Shown here piece after piece: positions 9,151 through 17,447 of a DNA stretch of 64,000 nt (its first letter is position 1; each line of letters begins with the position of its first letter). A program made the translations under genes and the position numbers. Source of the DNA: Pseudomonas sp. MYb185 (GTDB lineage Bacteria > Pseudomonadota > Gammaproteobacteria > Pseudomonadales > Pseudomonadaceae); NCBI RefSeq assembly GCF_002979975.1, contig NZ_PCQD01000003.1, positions 248,001 through 312,000 on the forward strand, read 5' to 3'. The notes under the pieces were generated by a model that did not search any database, was not told the DNA's origin, and worked only from the letters and a program-made list of their open reading frames with translations.

Positions 9151-10308
9151 TCAAGCCGCCGCCTCGACCCGGTTGCGGCCATTCTGCTTGGCCCGGTACA
9201 GGGCCTGGTCCGCCAGTTCTATGGCGTCCAGCGGGCTTAGCTGGGTCTTGGGCTGCAGGGTGCAGATGCCGATGCTGATGCTGATGGTCATGTTCAGCGG
9301 GCTGTGCTCGTTGATGTCCGAAGTGAGCTGCTCCACGCTCCGGCGCAGGGTCTCGGCCACCTCCCGGGCCCCGGCGGCGGAGGTGTTGGGCAGTATCACC
9401 AGAAATTCCTCACCGCCCAGACGGCCGGCATGATCCTGGGTCCGCAGACGCGAGCGCAGGGCGCCAGCCAGCTGTTTCAGCGCACGGTCACCGACCAGAT
9501 GACCGTGGTTGTCGTTGATGCGCTTGAAGTGGTCGATATCCAGCATCAGCAGGCTCAGAGGTTGTCGACCGCGATTCAGTGCCGCCAACAATCGGTTCAG
9601 CACCTCCATCGAGTAGCGCCGGTTGGGCAGGCCGGTCAACTCGTCATGCATGGCCAGGGTGCGGTTCTGGGCATCGGTGCGCTCCTTGGTCATCAGCACC
9701 AGGCCCATGCTGGCGAGAATCATGACAATGCAGGAGACCAGGTAGGTCGCCATCTGGATCGGCGTGGAGCTGGTGATCTGCAGCATCGGCGCCATACCCA
9801 GCGCGGTGCCGATGGCGCGGTAGCTCATGGTCGCAATCCCCAGCAGCGCCGCGGCCATCACGAAGTACTGGCCACGGCCCACCGTCCGCGCCCGATGCCT
9901 GAGCATGATCGTCAGCAGCAGGGTTGCCTGATATACGCTCAGTACCGCTACCACCACCACCCGTGCCGCCTGGGAGTCGGGTGTCAGCAGGACTGCCGGT
10001 GCCACCACCAGTGCCGGCCACCACAGCCATAGTCGGTGCATGCGTTGCTGCTGAAACTGCAACATGGCCTCGCTGAACAGGGAAAACACGCAGATCAGCA
10101 GGAGGTTGGCGAGCACCACGGTGAGGTAATCAGGCGCCACGCCACGCAGGCTGTACAGAATGAACGTCACGCCATGCAGGGTCAGGGCCAGCGTCCAGTA
10201 GCCGAGGCCTTCCGGCTGTTGCCGCCGCCACAGGGCCGCAGTACAGCTGGCCATGGTGAGGCTGACGACAATCACCATCAGGAACATGGTGGGCATGTGG
10301 GTTTGCAT
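9151..10308 (-). CDS. Membrane-bound diguanylate cyclase (GGDEF)
   Basis: The 385-residue protein has about six hydrophobic segments in residues 1-200, with no recognised sensor domain name, followed by a complete GGDEF domain. The active site reads GGEEF, and an RTQD motif (RxxD) lies five residues upstream, so the product-inhibition I-site is present. DELTGLPNRRY and LMLDIDHFKRINDNHGHLVGD are the nucleotide- and metal-binding segments. It should make cyclic di-GMP from two GTP at the inner membrane. It stands alone. Cyclic di-GMP controls retention of LapA-type adhesins, so a functional link to the adhesin at the right of the window is possible but unsupported by position. The start is uncertain between 10308 and the Met four codons later. 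Confidence 0.93.
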   Translation of the reverse strand: MQTHMPTMFLMVIVVSLTMASCTAALWRRQQPEGLGYWTLALTLHGVTFILYSLRGVAPDYLTVVLANLLLICVFSLFSEAMLQFQQQRMHRLWLWWPALVVAPAVLLTPDSQAARVVVVAVLSVYQATLLLTIMLRHRARTVGRGQYFVMAAALLGIATMSYRAIGTALGMAPMLQITSSTPIQMATYLVSCIVMILASMGLVLMTKERTDAQNRTLAMHDELTGLPNRRYSMEVLNRLLAALNRGRQPLSLLMLDIDHFKRINDNHGHLVGDRALKQLAGALRSRLRTQDHAGRLGGEEFLVILPNTSAAGAREVAETLRRSVEQLTSDINEHSPLNMTISISIGICTLQPKTQLSPLDAIELADQALYRAKQNGRNRVEAAA

Positions 10309-10449
10309 GTGGGGTCAGGGTACCTCGAGATGCCCGGCCAATGATGGCTAAATTATGGCATCCGGCGGTTAAAACACCATGTATTTGTCGGTGGAAAATG
10401 TTACCGGCATAGCGAGATCAGCGCGCGACCCGCGCTGGAGAGAAAGCAG

Positions 10450-10477
10450 CGAAGGCCGGGATGGATCCCGACCTTCG
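10450..10477 (-). terminator. Stem-loop, possible terminator of the Old Yellow Enzyme gene
   Basis: CGAAGG-C-CGGGAT pairs with ATCCCG-A-CCTTCG around a two-base loop, with one internal mismatch, 35 bp after the oxidoreductase stop codon. On the minus strand it is followed by a pyrimidine-rich CTGCTTTCTCT, not a clean U-run, so termination is likely but not certain. Confidence 0.5.
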
Positions 10478-10511
10478 TGCGAAGAGACGACTACCGCGGC
10501 TGCGGTTCCGC

Positions 10512-11600
10512 TCAGTAGCGCGCCAGCCAATGGGCATAGGGTGCCGGCAGGGTCCAGGAAGCGCGGTCGATCTTCAGCTCGCGGGCGGCCTGGTACGCCC
10601 AGTGCGGGTTGGCCAGGTGTGCCTTGCCAACCATTACCACATCGAGCTGCCCATCCTGCACGGCCTTCTCGGCGATATGCGGCTCACCGAAGCCCCAGGC
10701 GGAAGACACCGGAATACCTACTTCCCGGCGCACGCGCTCGGCAATCGGCCCCATGAAGGCCGGGGCCCAGGGGATCTGTGCCTCGGGTGTATTGAAGCCG
10801 ATGCTGACGCTCATCATGTCCAGACCGGCATCCTTCAGACGTTTGCTCAGGTCGATGGACTCGTTCAGGGTCCGCTCGTCATTCCCGTCGAATTCCAGCA
10901 CGCCAAAGCGCATGGTCAGCGGCAGATGTGCCGGCCACACCTCACGCACCGCGGCGAAGGTCTCGCGCAGGAAACGGCTGCGGTTCTCGTAATTGCCGCC
11001 GTAGGCATCGGTACGCTGATTGGAATGCGCGGAAAAGAAGCTCTGCGCCAGGTAGCCGTGGGCGAAATGCAGTTCCAGCCATTCGAAGCCGACCTCATGG
11101 GCGCGCCTGGCAGCGGCGACGAAGTCATCGCGCACCCGGGCGATATCGTCCAGGGTCATTTCCCTGGGTTGCTTGTCCAGGTGGTTGCCGAAGGCGATGG
11201 CGGAGGGCGCGATGGTCTGCCAGCCGCGTGGGTCGTCATCGGCGATGTGGTCATCACCGTCCCACGGACGGTTGGCGCTGGCCTTGCGTCCGGCATGGGC
11301 GATCTGGATGCCCGGTACCGCCCCGTGCTGCTTGATGGCCCGCACGGTAGGGATGAACGCCTGGGCCAGATCATCGTTCCAGATCCCGGCGCAGTCCGGG
11401 GTGATGCGGCCTTCCGGGGCCACGGCGGTAGCTTCGACGATGACCAGGCCGGCACCGCCCCGGGCCATGCCGGCGTAGTTGGCGAGATGCCAGTCATTTA
11501 CCCGGCCATCGACGGCCGAGTACTGGCACATGGGCGGTACGGCAATCCGGTTGCGGAGGGTGATGTCCTTGAGGGTGAAGGGCTGGAACAGCGCAGACAT
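10512..11600 (-). CDS. Old Yellow Enzyme family NADPH:flavin oxidoreductase (XenA/YqjM type)
   Basis: The 362-residue FMN enzyme reduces activated C=C bonds of enals, enones, nitro compounds and similar electrophiles. It belongs to the thermophilic-like/YqjM-XenA class. This is shown by Cys25 in PPMCQYSA, which tunes the flavin, GIQIAHAGRKAS, and the substrate-binding HFAHGY (His/His/Tyr near residues 178-183) followed by the class signature SNQRTDAYGGN. I chose the ATG at 11598-11600 because the open frame upstream encodes unrelated sequence and XenA-type proteins start with MSALFQP-like residues. It is divergent from an ArsR regulator, with a strong palindrome between them next to this start. 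That suggests induction by an electrophile. Physiological substrates are unknown. Confidence 0.93.
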   Translation of the reverse strand: MSALFQPFTLKDITLRNRIAVPPMCQYSAVDGRVNDWHLANYAGMARGGAGLVIVEATAVAPEGRITPDCAGIWNDDLAQAFIPTVRAIKQHGAVPGIQIAHAGRKASANRPWDGDDHIADDDPRGWQTIAPSAIAFGNHLDKQPREMTLDDIARVRDDFVAAARRAHEVGFEWLELHFAHGYLAQSFFSAHSNQRTDAYGGNYENRSRFLRETFAAVREVWPAHLPLTMRFGVLEFDGNDERTLNESIDLSKRLKDAGLDMMSVSIGFNTPEAQIPWAPAFMGPIAERVRREVGIPVSSAWGFGEPHIAEKAVQDGQLDVVMVGKAHLANPHWAYQAARELKIDRASWTLPAPYAHWLARY

Positions 11601-11630
11601 GGGTGATTTCCTGTAGGAAGTTATTTCAGT

Positions 11631-11650
11631 TGTTCGATAATATTCGAACA
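11631..11650. promoter_or_regulatory. Probable ArsR-family operator (inverted repeat TGTTCGA-N6-TCGAACA)
   Basis: TGTTCGATAATATTCGAACA has perfect 7-bp arms around TAATAT, 31 bp upstream of the oxidoreductase start. A half-site ATTCGAAC recurs at 11679-11686, just before the arsR start codon. Site geometry fits a small dimeric winged-helix repressor; assignment to the adjacent ArsR is by position. Confidence 0.65.
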
Positions 11651-11688
11651 ATGGATCAAAGGTAAACCCCTGTGTAGAATTCGAACCC

Positions 11689-12000
11689 ATGAGACCCTTC
11701 AAACACCCCAGTCCCGGTGATTTTGTATTGGAGCGCGTGCTGTACGCGCTCAGTGATCCGGTGCGCCTGGAAATAGTGCGGCACCTGGCGCAGGTGGCCG
11801 AAGCCAGTTGCGGCGAGCTGGATGGCGGACGGCCCAAATCGAGCATGTCGCATCATTTTCGGGTGCTGCGCGACTCCGGGCTGGTATGCACCTATGGCGT
11901 GGGCACTACGCATATGAATTCGCTGCGCCGTGAAGATATGGAAAGCCGCTTTCCAGGGTTGCTGGATGCAATTCTGGATAATGCAGCCGCGCAACCCTGA
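11689..12000 (+). CDS. ArsR-family winged-helix regulator
   Basis: The 103-residue protein is a single winged-helix domain: VLYALSDPVRLEIVRHLAQ (helices 1-2), GGRPKSSMSHHFRVLRDSGLV (helix-turn-helix) and a wing with GVGTTHMNSLR. The PKSSMSHHFRVLR recognition helix is typical of the ArsR subgroup next to Old Yellow Enzymes and transporters. No metal-binding Cys pair (the CVC motif of arsenic sensors) is visible, so metal sensing is unlikely; an organic or redox signal is more probable. It has no convincing ribosome site before ATG 11689, and a TTG at about 11728 is another possible start. It is divergent from the oxidoreductase and probably represses it. Confidence 0.88.
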   Translation: MRPFKHPSPGDFVLERVLYALSDPVRLEIVRHLAQVAEASCGELDGGRPKSSMSHHFRVLRDSGLVCTYGVGTTHMNSLRREDMESRFPGLLDAILDNAAAQP

Positions 12001-12041
12001 GCCTTTCCGGGAGAACTGGTAGCAGAGGGAAGCGCGGCAGG

Positions 12042-12095
12042 CCGCTGACCGGAGGGTAACAGGGGCGAGGGTGTTGCCCCGTAGCGGGTCAGCGG
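12042..12095. terminator. Nested stem-loops between convergent arsR and znuA
   Basis: An outer stem CCGCTGACC/GGTCAGCGG encloses an inner hairpin GGGGC/GCCCC. The outer stem is followed by TTTCGGG on the plus strand. Its place between two converging genes suggests a bidirectional terminator, though neither strand shows a long U-run. Confidence 0.45.
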
Positions 12096-12108
12096 TTTCG
12101 GGAAGTGC

Positions 12109-13053
12109 TCAGAGTTGTTCCAGGCACTCGGCCAGGGTTGTACCCAAGGTGTTCAACAGTTGTTCATAGCCTGCCGGGCCCGGTGTGACAGCGATGCCCA
12201 GCGGGTCGAGTTCGGCATTGCGTACCGGCAGGCCGGCGCTGAGCGTGGCGATGCGGTCGGCGGGGAACTGCGGTTCGCGGAACACGCAGCTGGGGCCGGC
12301 GGCGGTCAGTTGCTGACGCAGGGCCTGAGTATGCCGGGCACCGGGCTGGACCTCCACCGACAGGGTGAAGACGCCGCGCGGGTGGATGCCGATGCTGTCT
12401 TCCAGATAGCCGTAGGCATCATGAAAGACGAAGTAGGGCTTATCGGTCAGTGGCTGCAGGCGTTGTTGCAGCTGGGTGTGCAACTGCTCGAGGCGCTGGC
12501 TGAACTGTACTGCGTTGTGCTGCAGACGCTGCTGATGCTCAGGGTACAACTGCCCCAGATCCTCGGCCATCCATAGGGCGATGCGCTGGGCATTGTCGGT
12601 CGACAGCCAGATATGCGGATCGAGGGTGCCGGGCGCGTGGTCATGGTCGTCATGCTCGTGGCCGTCATGACTATGGGCAGCATGGTCATGGCCATGGTCA
12701 GTGGCGTGCGGGTGGTCGCCGTAGCTGCGCAGCGTCAGCCCGGGAATCTGGTCCAGGCGGCGGGCGGCGGGCTGGTTGTCCAGCAGCCGCTGCAGGAAGC
12801 GCTCCAGCTCCGGCCCCACCCAGTACAGGCGATCGGCGGCGGCGATCTGCCGTCGGTCGGAGGGGCGCAGGGCGTAATTGTGCGGTGAGGCGGCAGGGGG
12901 TAGCAGTACCTCGGGCTCGGCAATCCCATCCAGCACGGCGGCAGCGATCAGCTGCAGCGGCTTGATGGTGGTCAGCACGCTGGGCGTGGCCGCGGCGACG
13001 GAAAAGGACAGGCCAAGCCCGCAGACCAGGGTAAGCAGGAAACGCAGAAACAT
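12109..13053 (-). CDS. znuA: Zinc ABC transporter, periplasmic zinc-binding protein ZnuA
   Basis: The 314-residue protein has a signal peptide (about 1-22) and the cluster A-I fold with conserved metal ligands (SPHNYALRPSD, DPHIWLS and the VFHDAYGYLE segment). A His/Asp-rich loop near residues 113-140 (HDHAAHSHDGHEHDDHDHA) is diagnostic of zinc, not manganese, binding proteins. ZnuA delivers Zn2+ to the ZnuBC permease in the periplasm. The ATG at 13051-13053 is chosen because it begins the signal peptide; a longer open frame upstream runs through the Zur-like site. The gene is divergent from zur-znuC-znuB, and the site at 13079-13093 is close enough to both starts to control them together. 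Confidence 0.95.
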   Translation of the reverse strand: MFLRFLLTLVCGLGLSFSVAAATPSVLTTIKPLQLIAAAVLDGIAEPEVLLPPAASPHNYALRPSDRRQIAAADRLYWVGPELERFLQRLLDNQPAARRLDQIPGLTLRSYGDHPHATDHGHDHAAHSHDGHEHDDHDHAPGTLDPHIWLSTDNAQRIALWMAEDLGQLYPEHQQRLQHNAVQFSQRLEQLHTQLQQRLQPLTDKPYFVFHDAYGYLEDSIGIHPRGVFTLSVEVQPGARHTQALRQQLTAAGPSCVFREPQFPADRIATLSAGLPVRNAELDPLGIAVTPGPAGYEQLLNTLGTTLAECLEQL

Positions 13054-13078
13054 CGATGATACCTCGGGGTGGGGAATT

Positions 13079-13093
13079 GTTATATAATAACAG
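13079..13093. promoter_or_regulatory. Zur-box-like palindrome between znuA and zur
   Basis: TGTTATATAATAACA has 6-bp perfect arms (TGTTAT/ATAACA) around ATA. This matches the general GTTATA-N-TATAAC style of gammaproteobacterial Zur sites. It lies 26 bp from the znuA start and 29 bp from the zur start, so one Zur dimer or dimer pair could repress both transcripts when zinc is plentiful. Confidence 0.8.
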
Positions 13094-13121
13094 CCATCGA
13101 CAAAACCGCTATAGGGCCAGC

Positions 13122-13616
13122 ATGAATACATCCGTTTCGCCGGACGATCCCCATTGCCCGCACGACCACAGCCAGTGTGTCAGCGATGCGCTGGCCGCCG
13201 CCGAGCAGGTCTGCGAGCGCGCCGGGGCGCGACTCACTCCCTTGCGCAAGCGGGTGCTGGAGCTGGTCTGGCAGAGCCATCGGCCGCTGGGGGCCTATGA
13301 TCTTCTGGATACCCTGGCGCGCGAGGATGACCGCCGCCCGGCACCGCCGACCGTGTACCGCGCCCTGGATTTTCTCCAGGAGCATGGTCTGGTGCACCGC
13401 ATCGCCTCGCTGAACGCTTTCATTGGCTGCGCCAGTCCGGAACATACCCACCAGGGCCACTTTCTCATCTGCCGCAATTGCCGGGTGGCGATCGAGCTGG
13501 AGCAGACGCTGATCCACCCGGCGATTGCCGAGGTCGCACAGCGGATGGGTTTTGCCGTCGAAGCGGAAACCGTGGAAATCGCCGGGCTGTGCGCCCATTG
13601 CCGGGAGGCGGCATGA
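13122..13616 (+). CDS. zur: Zinc uptake regulator Zur (Fur family)
   Basis: The 164-residue Fur-family repressor has a winged helix ([28 protein letters not shown], then [20 protein letters not shown]). Its metal sites include the ligand-rich stretches HTHQGHF and CRNCR, plus CAHC near the C-terminus, giving two CXXC pairs for a structural zinc. The N-terminal [12 protein letters not shown] adds further Cys/His residues. Being the first gene of a zur-znuC-znuB operon and divergent from znuA identifies it as Zur and not Fur. Start ATG 13122 follows the Zur-box-like site, implying autoregulation. It overlaps znuC by the ATGA. Confidence 0.95.
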   Translation: MNTSVSPDDPHCPHDHSQCVSDALAAAEQVCERAGARLTPLRKRVLELVWQSHRPLGAYDLLDTLAREDDRRPAPPTVYRALDFLQEHGLVHRIASLNAFIGCASPEHTHQGHFLICRNCRVAIELEQTLIHPAIAEVAQRMGFAVEAETVEIAGLCAHCREAA

Positions 13617-14389
13617 GCGACACCCTGCTCAGCCTGAGCCAGGTTGGTCTGCGTCGGCATGGCAATGCCATTCTCGAAGATATCACCCTGCAGGTGCAGC
13701 GCGGCGAGATCGTCACGCTGATCGGCCCCAATGGTGCCGGCAAGACCAGCCTGGTGCGCATTGTGCTCGGCTTGCTCAAGGCTGACAGCGGCGAAGTGCA
13801 CCGCCAGCCGCGGCTGCGCATCGGCTACATGCCGCAGAAGCTGCAGGTCGACGCTACCCTGCCTCTGACCGTGCTGCGTTTCCTGCTGTTGGCGCCGGGC
13901 GTCAAGCGCACCGCCGCATTGCAGGCGCTGGGGGAAGTGGGCGCCGAACACCTGGCGCAGCGGCCGCTGCAGCAGGTCTCCGGTGGCGAATTGCAGCGCA
14001 TTCTGCTGGCCCGGGCGCTGTTGCGCCAGCCAGACCTGCTGGTGCTGGACGAGCCGGTACAGGGCGTGGACGTCAATGGCCAGATCGAGCTGTACCAGTT
14101 GATCACCCGCCTGCGTGATCGCTACGGCTGCGGGGTGCTGATGGTGTCTCACGACCTGCACCTGGTGATGGCCACCACCAATACCGTGGTCTGCCTCAAT
14201 CGCCATGTGTGCTGCTCCGGCCGGCCGGAGCAGGTCAGCGCCGATCCGGCGTTCGTTGCGCTGTTCGGCGAGCAGGCCAGTGCCCTGGCAATCTACAACC
14301 ACCATCACGACCATAGCCACGACATGCACGGCGAAGTCATCGACACTGCCCATCACCACCCGGACGGATCTTCCTGCAACCATGCCTGA
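13613..14389 (+). CDS. znuC: Zinc ABC transporter ATP-binding protein ZnuC
   Basis: The 258-residue ATPase shows Walker [11 protein letters not shown], the Q-loop region YMPQKLQ, the ABC signature VSGGELQR, Walker B LLVLDEP and the switch His in VSHDLHLV. It powers ZnuB at the cytoplasmic face. The start overlaps the zur stop (ATGA), so translation is coupled. The C-terminus carries a His-rich tail ([12 protein letters not shown] and [11 protein letters not shown]), common in ZnuC proteins and likely to bind zinc. Confidence 0.95.
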   Translation: MSDTLLSLSQVGLRRHGNAILEDITLQVQRGEIVTLIGPNGAGKTSLVRIVLGLLKADSGEVHRQPRLRIGYMPQKLQVDATLPLTVLRFLLLAPGVKRTAALQALGEVGAEHLAQRPLQQVSGGELQRILLARALLRQPDLLVLDEPVQGVDVNGQIELYQLITRLRDRYGCGVLMVSHDLHLVMATTNTVVCLNRHVCCSGRPEQVSADPAFVALFGEQASALAIYNHHHDHSHDMHGEVIDTAHHHPDGSSCNHA

Positions 14390-15167
14390 CTTTCTTCTTT
14401 ACGCATTGCTGGCGGGGCTTGGCCTGGCGCTGGTGGCGGGCCCGTTGGGTTCCTTCGTGGTGTGGCGGCGCATGGCCTATTTCGGCGATACCCTGGCGCA
14501 CTCCGCGTTGCTCGGCGTGGCGCTGGGCATGCTGCTGCAGATCAACCTGACACTGGCGGTGACCGCTGGCTGCGTGCTGCTGGCGGTATTGCTGGTAGCC
14601 ATGCAGAACCGCAAATGGCTGGCCAGCGATACGCTGCTGGGTATTCTGGCGCACAGTACCCTGTCGCTGGGGCTGGTGGTGCTGGCGCTGACCGAAAGCG
14701 TGCGGGTGGACCTGCTGGCGTACCTGTTCGGCGATCTGCTGGCGATCACCTCGGCCGATCTGGGCTGGATGCTCGGTGGCCTGGTGATCGTCATGCTGCT
14801 GCTGGCCTGGCTGTGGCGCCCACTGCTGTCGGTGACCGTGCACGAGGAACTGGCGCGGGTGGAAGGGCTGCCGGTGAGTGGTATCCGTCTGGGGTTGATG
14901 CTGCTGATCGCCATCGTCATCGCGGTGGCGATGAAGGTGGTCGGGGTGCTGCTGATCACCTCGCTGCTGATCATCCCGCCGGCGGCGGCCCAGCGCCACG
15001 CCCACACCCCGGAGCAGATGGCCCTGGGTGCCAGTTGCCTGGGATGCCTGGCGGTGCTGGGTGGCTTGGCGCTGTCGTGGAACCTGGATACCCCGGCCGG
15101 GCCGTCGATCGTGGTGAGCGCGGCCGCGCTGTTCATGCTGTCACTGCTGGTGCCGCGCCGGCAGTGA
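14382..15167 (+). CDS. znuB: Zinc ABC transporter permease ZnuB
   Basis: The 261-residue integral membrane protein has about seven to eight hydrophobic segments and the ABC-3 family signatures [20 protein letters not shown] near the N-terminus and [23 protein letters not shown] in the C-terminal half. It forms the zinc channel of ZnuABC. The start at 14382 overlaps the end of znuC by 8 bp, the usual arrangement of this operon. The stop lies only 20 bp from the convergent ferritin gene, and no terminator is visible in between. Confidence 0.94.
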   Translation: MPDFLLYALLAGLGLALVAGPLGSFVVWRRMAYFGDTLAHSALLGVALGMLLQINLTLAVTAGCVLLAVLLVAMQNRKWLASDTLLGILAHSTLSLGLVVLALTESVRVDLLAYLFGDLLAITSADLGWMLGGLVIVMLLLAWLWRPLLSVTVHEELARVEGLPVSGIRLGLMLLIAIVIAVAMKVVGVLLITSLLIIPPAAAQRHAHTPEQMALGASCLGCLAVLGGLALSWNLDTPAGPSIVVSAAALFMLSLLVPRRQ

Positions 15168-15187
15168 CGGGATAGAGAGAGTGGGAC

Positions 15188-15652
15188 TCAGATCTGCGCC
15201 TGCAGGTAGTTTTCCAGGCCGACCATCTTGATCAGTCCGAGCTGCTTCTCCAGCCAGTAGGCGTGGTCTTCCTCGGTGTCCTTGAGCTGGGCGACGAGCA
15301 TGTCGCGGCTCGGGTAGTCGCCGTGCTTCTCGCACAGGGCGATACCCTTGGCCAGGGCGGCGCGCACTTCATACTCCAGCTTCAGGTCGGCGGCCAGCAT
15401 GTCGGGCACGTTGTAACCGGGCTGGATGGGGGAGGGGCGCATGTCCGGCTTGCCTTCGAGGAACAGGATGCGGCGCAGCAGGGCATCGGCATGCTGGGTC
15501 TCTTCTTCCATCTCATGGTTGATGCGTTCGTACAGCTTGCTGTAACCCAGATCCTCGTACAGCCGCGAGTGCAGGAAGTACTGGTCGCGAGCGCCCAGCT
15601 CGCCGCGCAGCAGTTCGTTCAGGTAATTGACGATATCTGGATGCCCTTGCAT
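15188..15652 (-). CDS. ftnA: Ferritin of the FtnA/BfrA type (usually annotated bacterioferritin)
   Basis: The 154-residue four-helix protein stores iron as a 24-mer. The ferroxidase ligands are present: E18 in [11 protein letters not shown], the ExxH of EEETQHAD (E51 and H54), and later [12 protein letters not shown] and [11 protein letters not shown]. The heme-ligand Met52 of true bacterioferritins is replaced by Thr52 (EEETQHAD versus the DEMKHAD of E. coli Bfr). As I recall, the Pseudomonas aeruginosa protein once called BfrA and now FtnA reads the same here and does not bind heme in that way. So FtnA is the better name. The 157-bp region upstream, before the SCO gene, holds no recognised iron box. 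Confidence 0.9.
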   Translation of the reverse strand: MQGHPDIVNYLNELLRGELGARDQYFLHSRLYEDLGYSKLYERINHEMEEETQHADALLRRILFLEGKPDMRPSPIQPGYNVPDMLAADLKLEYEVRAALAKGIALCEKHGDYPSRDMLVAQLKDTEEDHAYWLEKQLGLIKMVGLENYLQAQI

Positions 15653-15809
15653 GACGCCACCTCGATGGGTAAGGTTCGGTTGAATCCGGCAATTGTGCCG
15701 GAAAGTCGCTGCAATGGCCAGTTAACCTTTTGTAAAACACCAGTGATTACAATGGGTTATGCGTATTCAAGTGCTAGCGTTAAGCATAACTACACCCATT
15801 CTCAGTCGC

Positions 15810-16445
15810 TTATTGCCGGGCCATGATGCGCGGCAGCAACTGGCCCAGCTCGGTGGGCCGCAGCGGTGGGCGGATGAAGCCGACGTAGCGGCCCTGGGGG
15901 TCGACGATCACCACCTGGCCGCTATGGTCTACCAGGTAGTTGTCCTCGCTGGTATCCGGTTCGATATAGGCGACTGACAACGCCTGGGCAAATTTGGCCA
16001 GCTCGACCGGGTCGCCGGTGGCGCCAGTGAAGCCGGCATTGAAGAACTGCAGATAGCTGCTCATCTGCTCGGGGGTATCGCGGTTGGGGTCGACGCTGAT
16101 CATGGTCACCTGCAGTTGCTCGCGGTCTTCTGCGGGCAGGGCATGGGTGAGCTGACGCAGCTCGGCCATGGTGGTGGGGCAGATGTCCGGGCAGAAGGTA
16201 TAGCCGAAGAACAGCAGGTTCCACTGTCCTTGCAGGTCCGCCTTGCCCCAGGCCTGGCCGGTGGCCGCGGTCAGCTGGATATCGGGGATCTGCCGCGGCG
16301 CATCGAACAGGAAAACCCCGGACTGGGCAAGCTGCGCCTGGTCCAGCGGCGCCGGGCGCATGATCTTGTTCACCGTGGCGCCAATCACCAGCGCCACTAC
16401 TGCCACCGTTACCAGAACGGTTTTCTGTACCCCACTCAAAGCCAT
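15810..16445 (-). CDS. SCO1/SenC/PrrC copper chaperone for cytochrome oxidase
   Basis: The 211-residue protein has one N-terminal membrane anchor ([22 protein letters not shown]) and a periplasmic thioredoxin-like domain. The copper site is visible: CPDIC (CXXXC, near residue 92) within the [15 protein letters not shown] segment, and the distant His in [13 protein letters not shown]. It delivers copper to the CuA centre of subunit II. The start at 16443-16445 overlaps cyoE by 10 bp. It is the last gene of the oxidase cluster, in the order seen in Pseudomonas. Confidence 0.94.
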   Translation of the reverse strand: MALSGVQKTVLVTVAVVALVIGATVNKIMRPAPLDQAQLAQSGVFLFDAPRQIPDIQLTAATGQAWGKADLQGQWNLLFFGYTFCPDICPTTMAELRQLTHALPAEDREQLQVTMISVDPNRDTPEQMSSYLQFFNAGFTGATGDPVELAKFAQALSVAYIEPDTSEDNYLVDHSGQVVIVDPQGRYVGFIRPPLRPTELGQLLPRIMARQ

Positions 16446-17341
16446 CCGGCTGCTCCTGCGTAATGATCGACCAGCAGGGCGACGAACAGCCACAGCAGGT
16501 ACCACAGTGAAAACTTGAAGGTCTTGATCGCCGCGTGCTTGCGGCTGTCACGGTACAGCGCCCAGGCCCAATCGATGAAGCGCAGGCCCAGACCCAGGGC
16601 GACGATCAGATAAAGCGTACCGCTCATGTGGATCACATAGGGCAGCAGGCTGACGGCAAGCAGGATAAAGGTATACAGCAGAATATGCAGCTTGGTGTAC
16701 TGCTCGCCATGGGTGACCGGCAGCATCGGAATGGCGACCTTGGCATATTCGGCCTTGCGATGGATCGCCAGCGCCCAGAAATGCGGCGGCGTCCAGGCGA
16801 AGATGATCAGCACCAGCAGCAGTGCTTCGGCATCCACCCGGCCGGTGACCGCAGTCCAGCCGAGCAGGGGCGGAGCGGCGCCGGCCAGCCCGCCGATAAC
16901 GATATTCTGCGGAGTCGCGCGCTTGAGGAAGGAGGTATAGATCACCGCGTAGCCGAGCAGCGAGCCGAGGGTCAGCCAGGCGGTCAGGGCATTGATCCAG
17001 TGCAGCAGGATGGCCATGCCGGCAACCCCGAGGACCAGGGCGAACAGCAGGGCGTGGATCGGGTTGACCCGACCCTGGGCCAGTGGCCGGCGCTGGGTGC
17101 GGGCCATGTGTATGTCGATCCGGCGGTCCACCACATGGTTGATCGCCGCTGCCGAGCCGGCGCACAGGGCGATGCCCAGGTTACCCAGCAGCAGCACCTG
17201 CCAGGGTACCGCCCCGGGTGTGGACAGCAGCATGCCGATGGCCGAGGTGATGATCATCAGCGCCACCACCTTGGGCTTGGTCAGTTCCAGGTAGTCGTGC
17301 CAGCCAGCGACAGCCCGTGCGGTTCTGGTCATGGTCGTCAT
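16436..17341 (-). CDS. cyoE: Protoheme IX farnesyltransferase (heme O synthase)
   Basis: The 301-residue UbiA-family membrane enzyme transfers a farnesyl group to heme B to make heme O, the precursor of heme A. It has about eight hydrophobic segments. The first aspartate-rich region is [20 protein letters not shown] and the preceding [20 protein letters not shown] is the family start. The gene sits in the cox cluster between ctaA and sco1, so it serves the caa3 oxidase. A 106-bp gap containing a strong hairpin separates it from ctaA. Confidence 0.95.
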   Translation of the reverse strand: MTTMTRTARAVAGWHDYLELTKPKVVALMIITSAIGMLLSTPGAVPWQVLLLGNLGIALCAGSAAAINHVVDRRIDIHMARTQRRPLAQGRVNPIHALLFALVLGVAGMAILLHWINALTAWLTLGSLLGYAVIYTSFLKRATPQNIVIGGLAGAAPPLLGWTAVTGRVDAEALLLVLIIFAWTPPHFWALAIHRKAEYAKVAIPMLPVTHGEQYTKLHILLYTFILLAVSLLPYVIHMSGTLYLIVALGLGLRFIDWAWALYRDSRKHAAIKTFKFSLWYLLWLFVALLVDHYAGAAGWL

Positions 17342-17398
17342 ACGTATCCCCCGCGCCTTGGGCGCTTATTGTTATTGCTTTGACCCAGTATGTGTCAG

Positions 17399-17426
17399 GA
17401 CCTGGTGACTGGCCAGCCACCAGGTC
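17399..17426 (-). other. Hairpin in the ctaA-cyoE intergenic region
   Basis: GACCTGGTG pairs perfectly with CACCAGGTC over 9 bp around a 10-base loop that itself contains CTGGCCAG. No U-run follows on the minus strand, so it is not a standard terminator. It could stabilise or separate the upstream and downstream parts of the long cox transcript. Confidence 0.5.
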
Positions 17427-17447
17427 GATGTTCACTCGATCCGGCCA

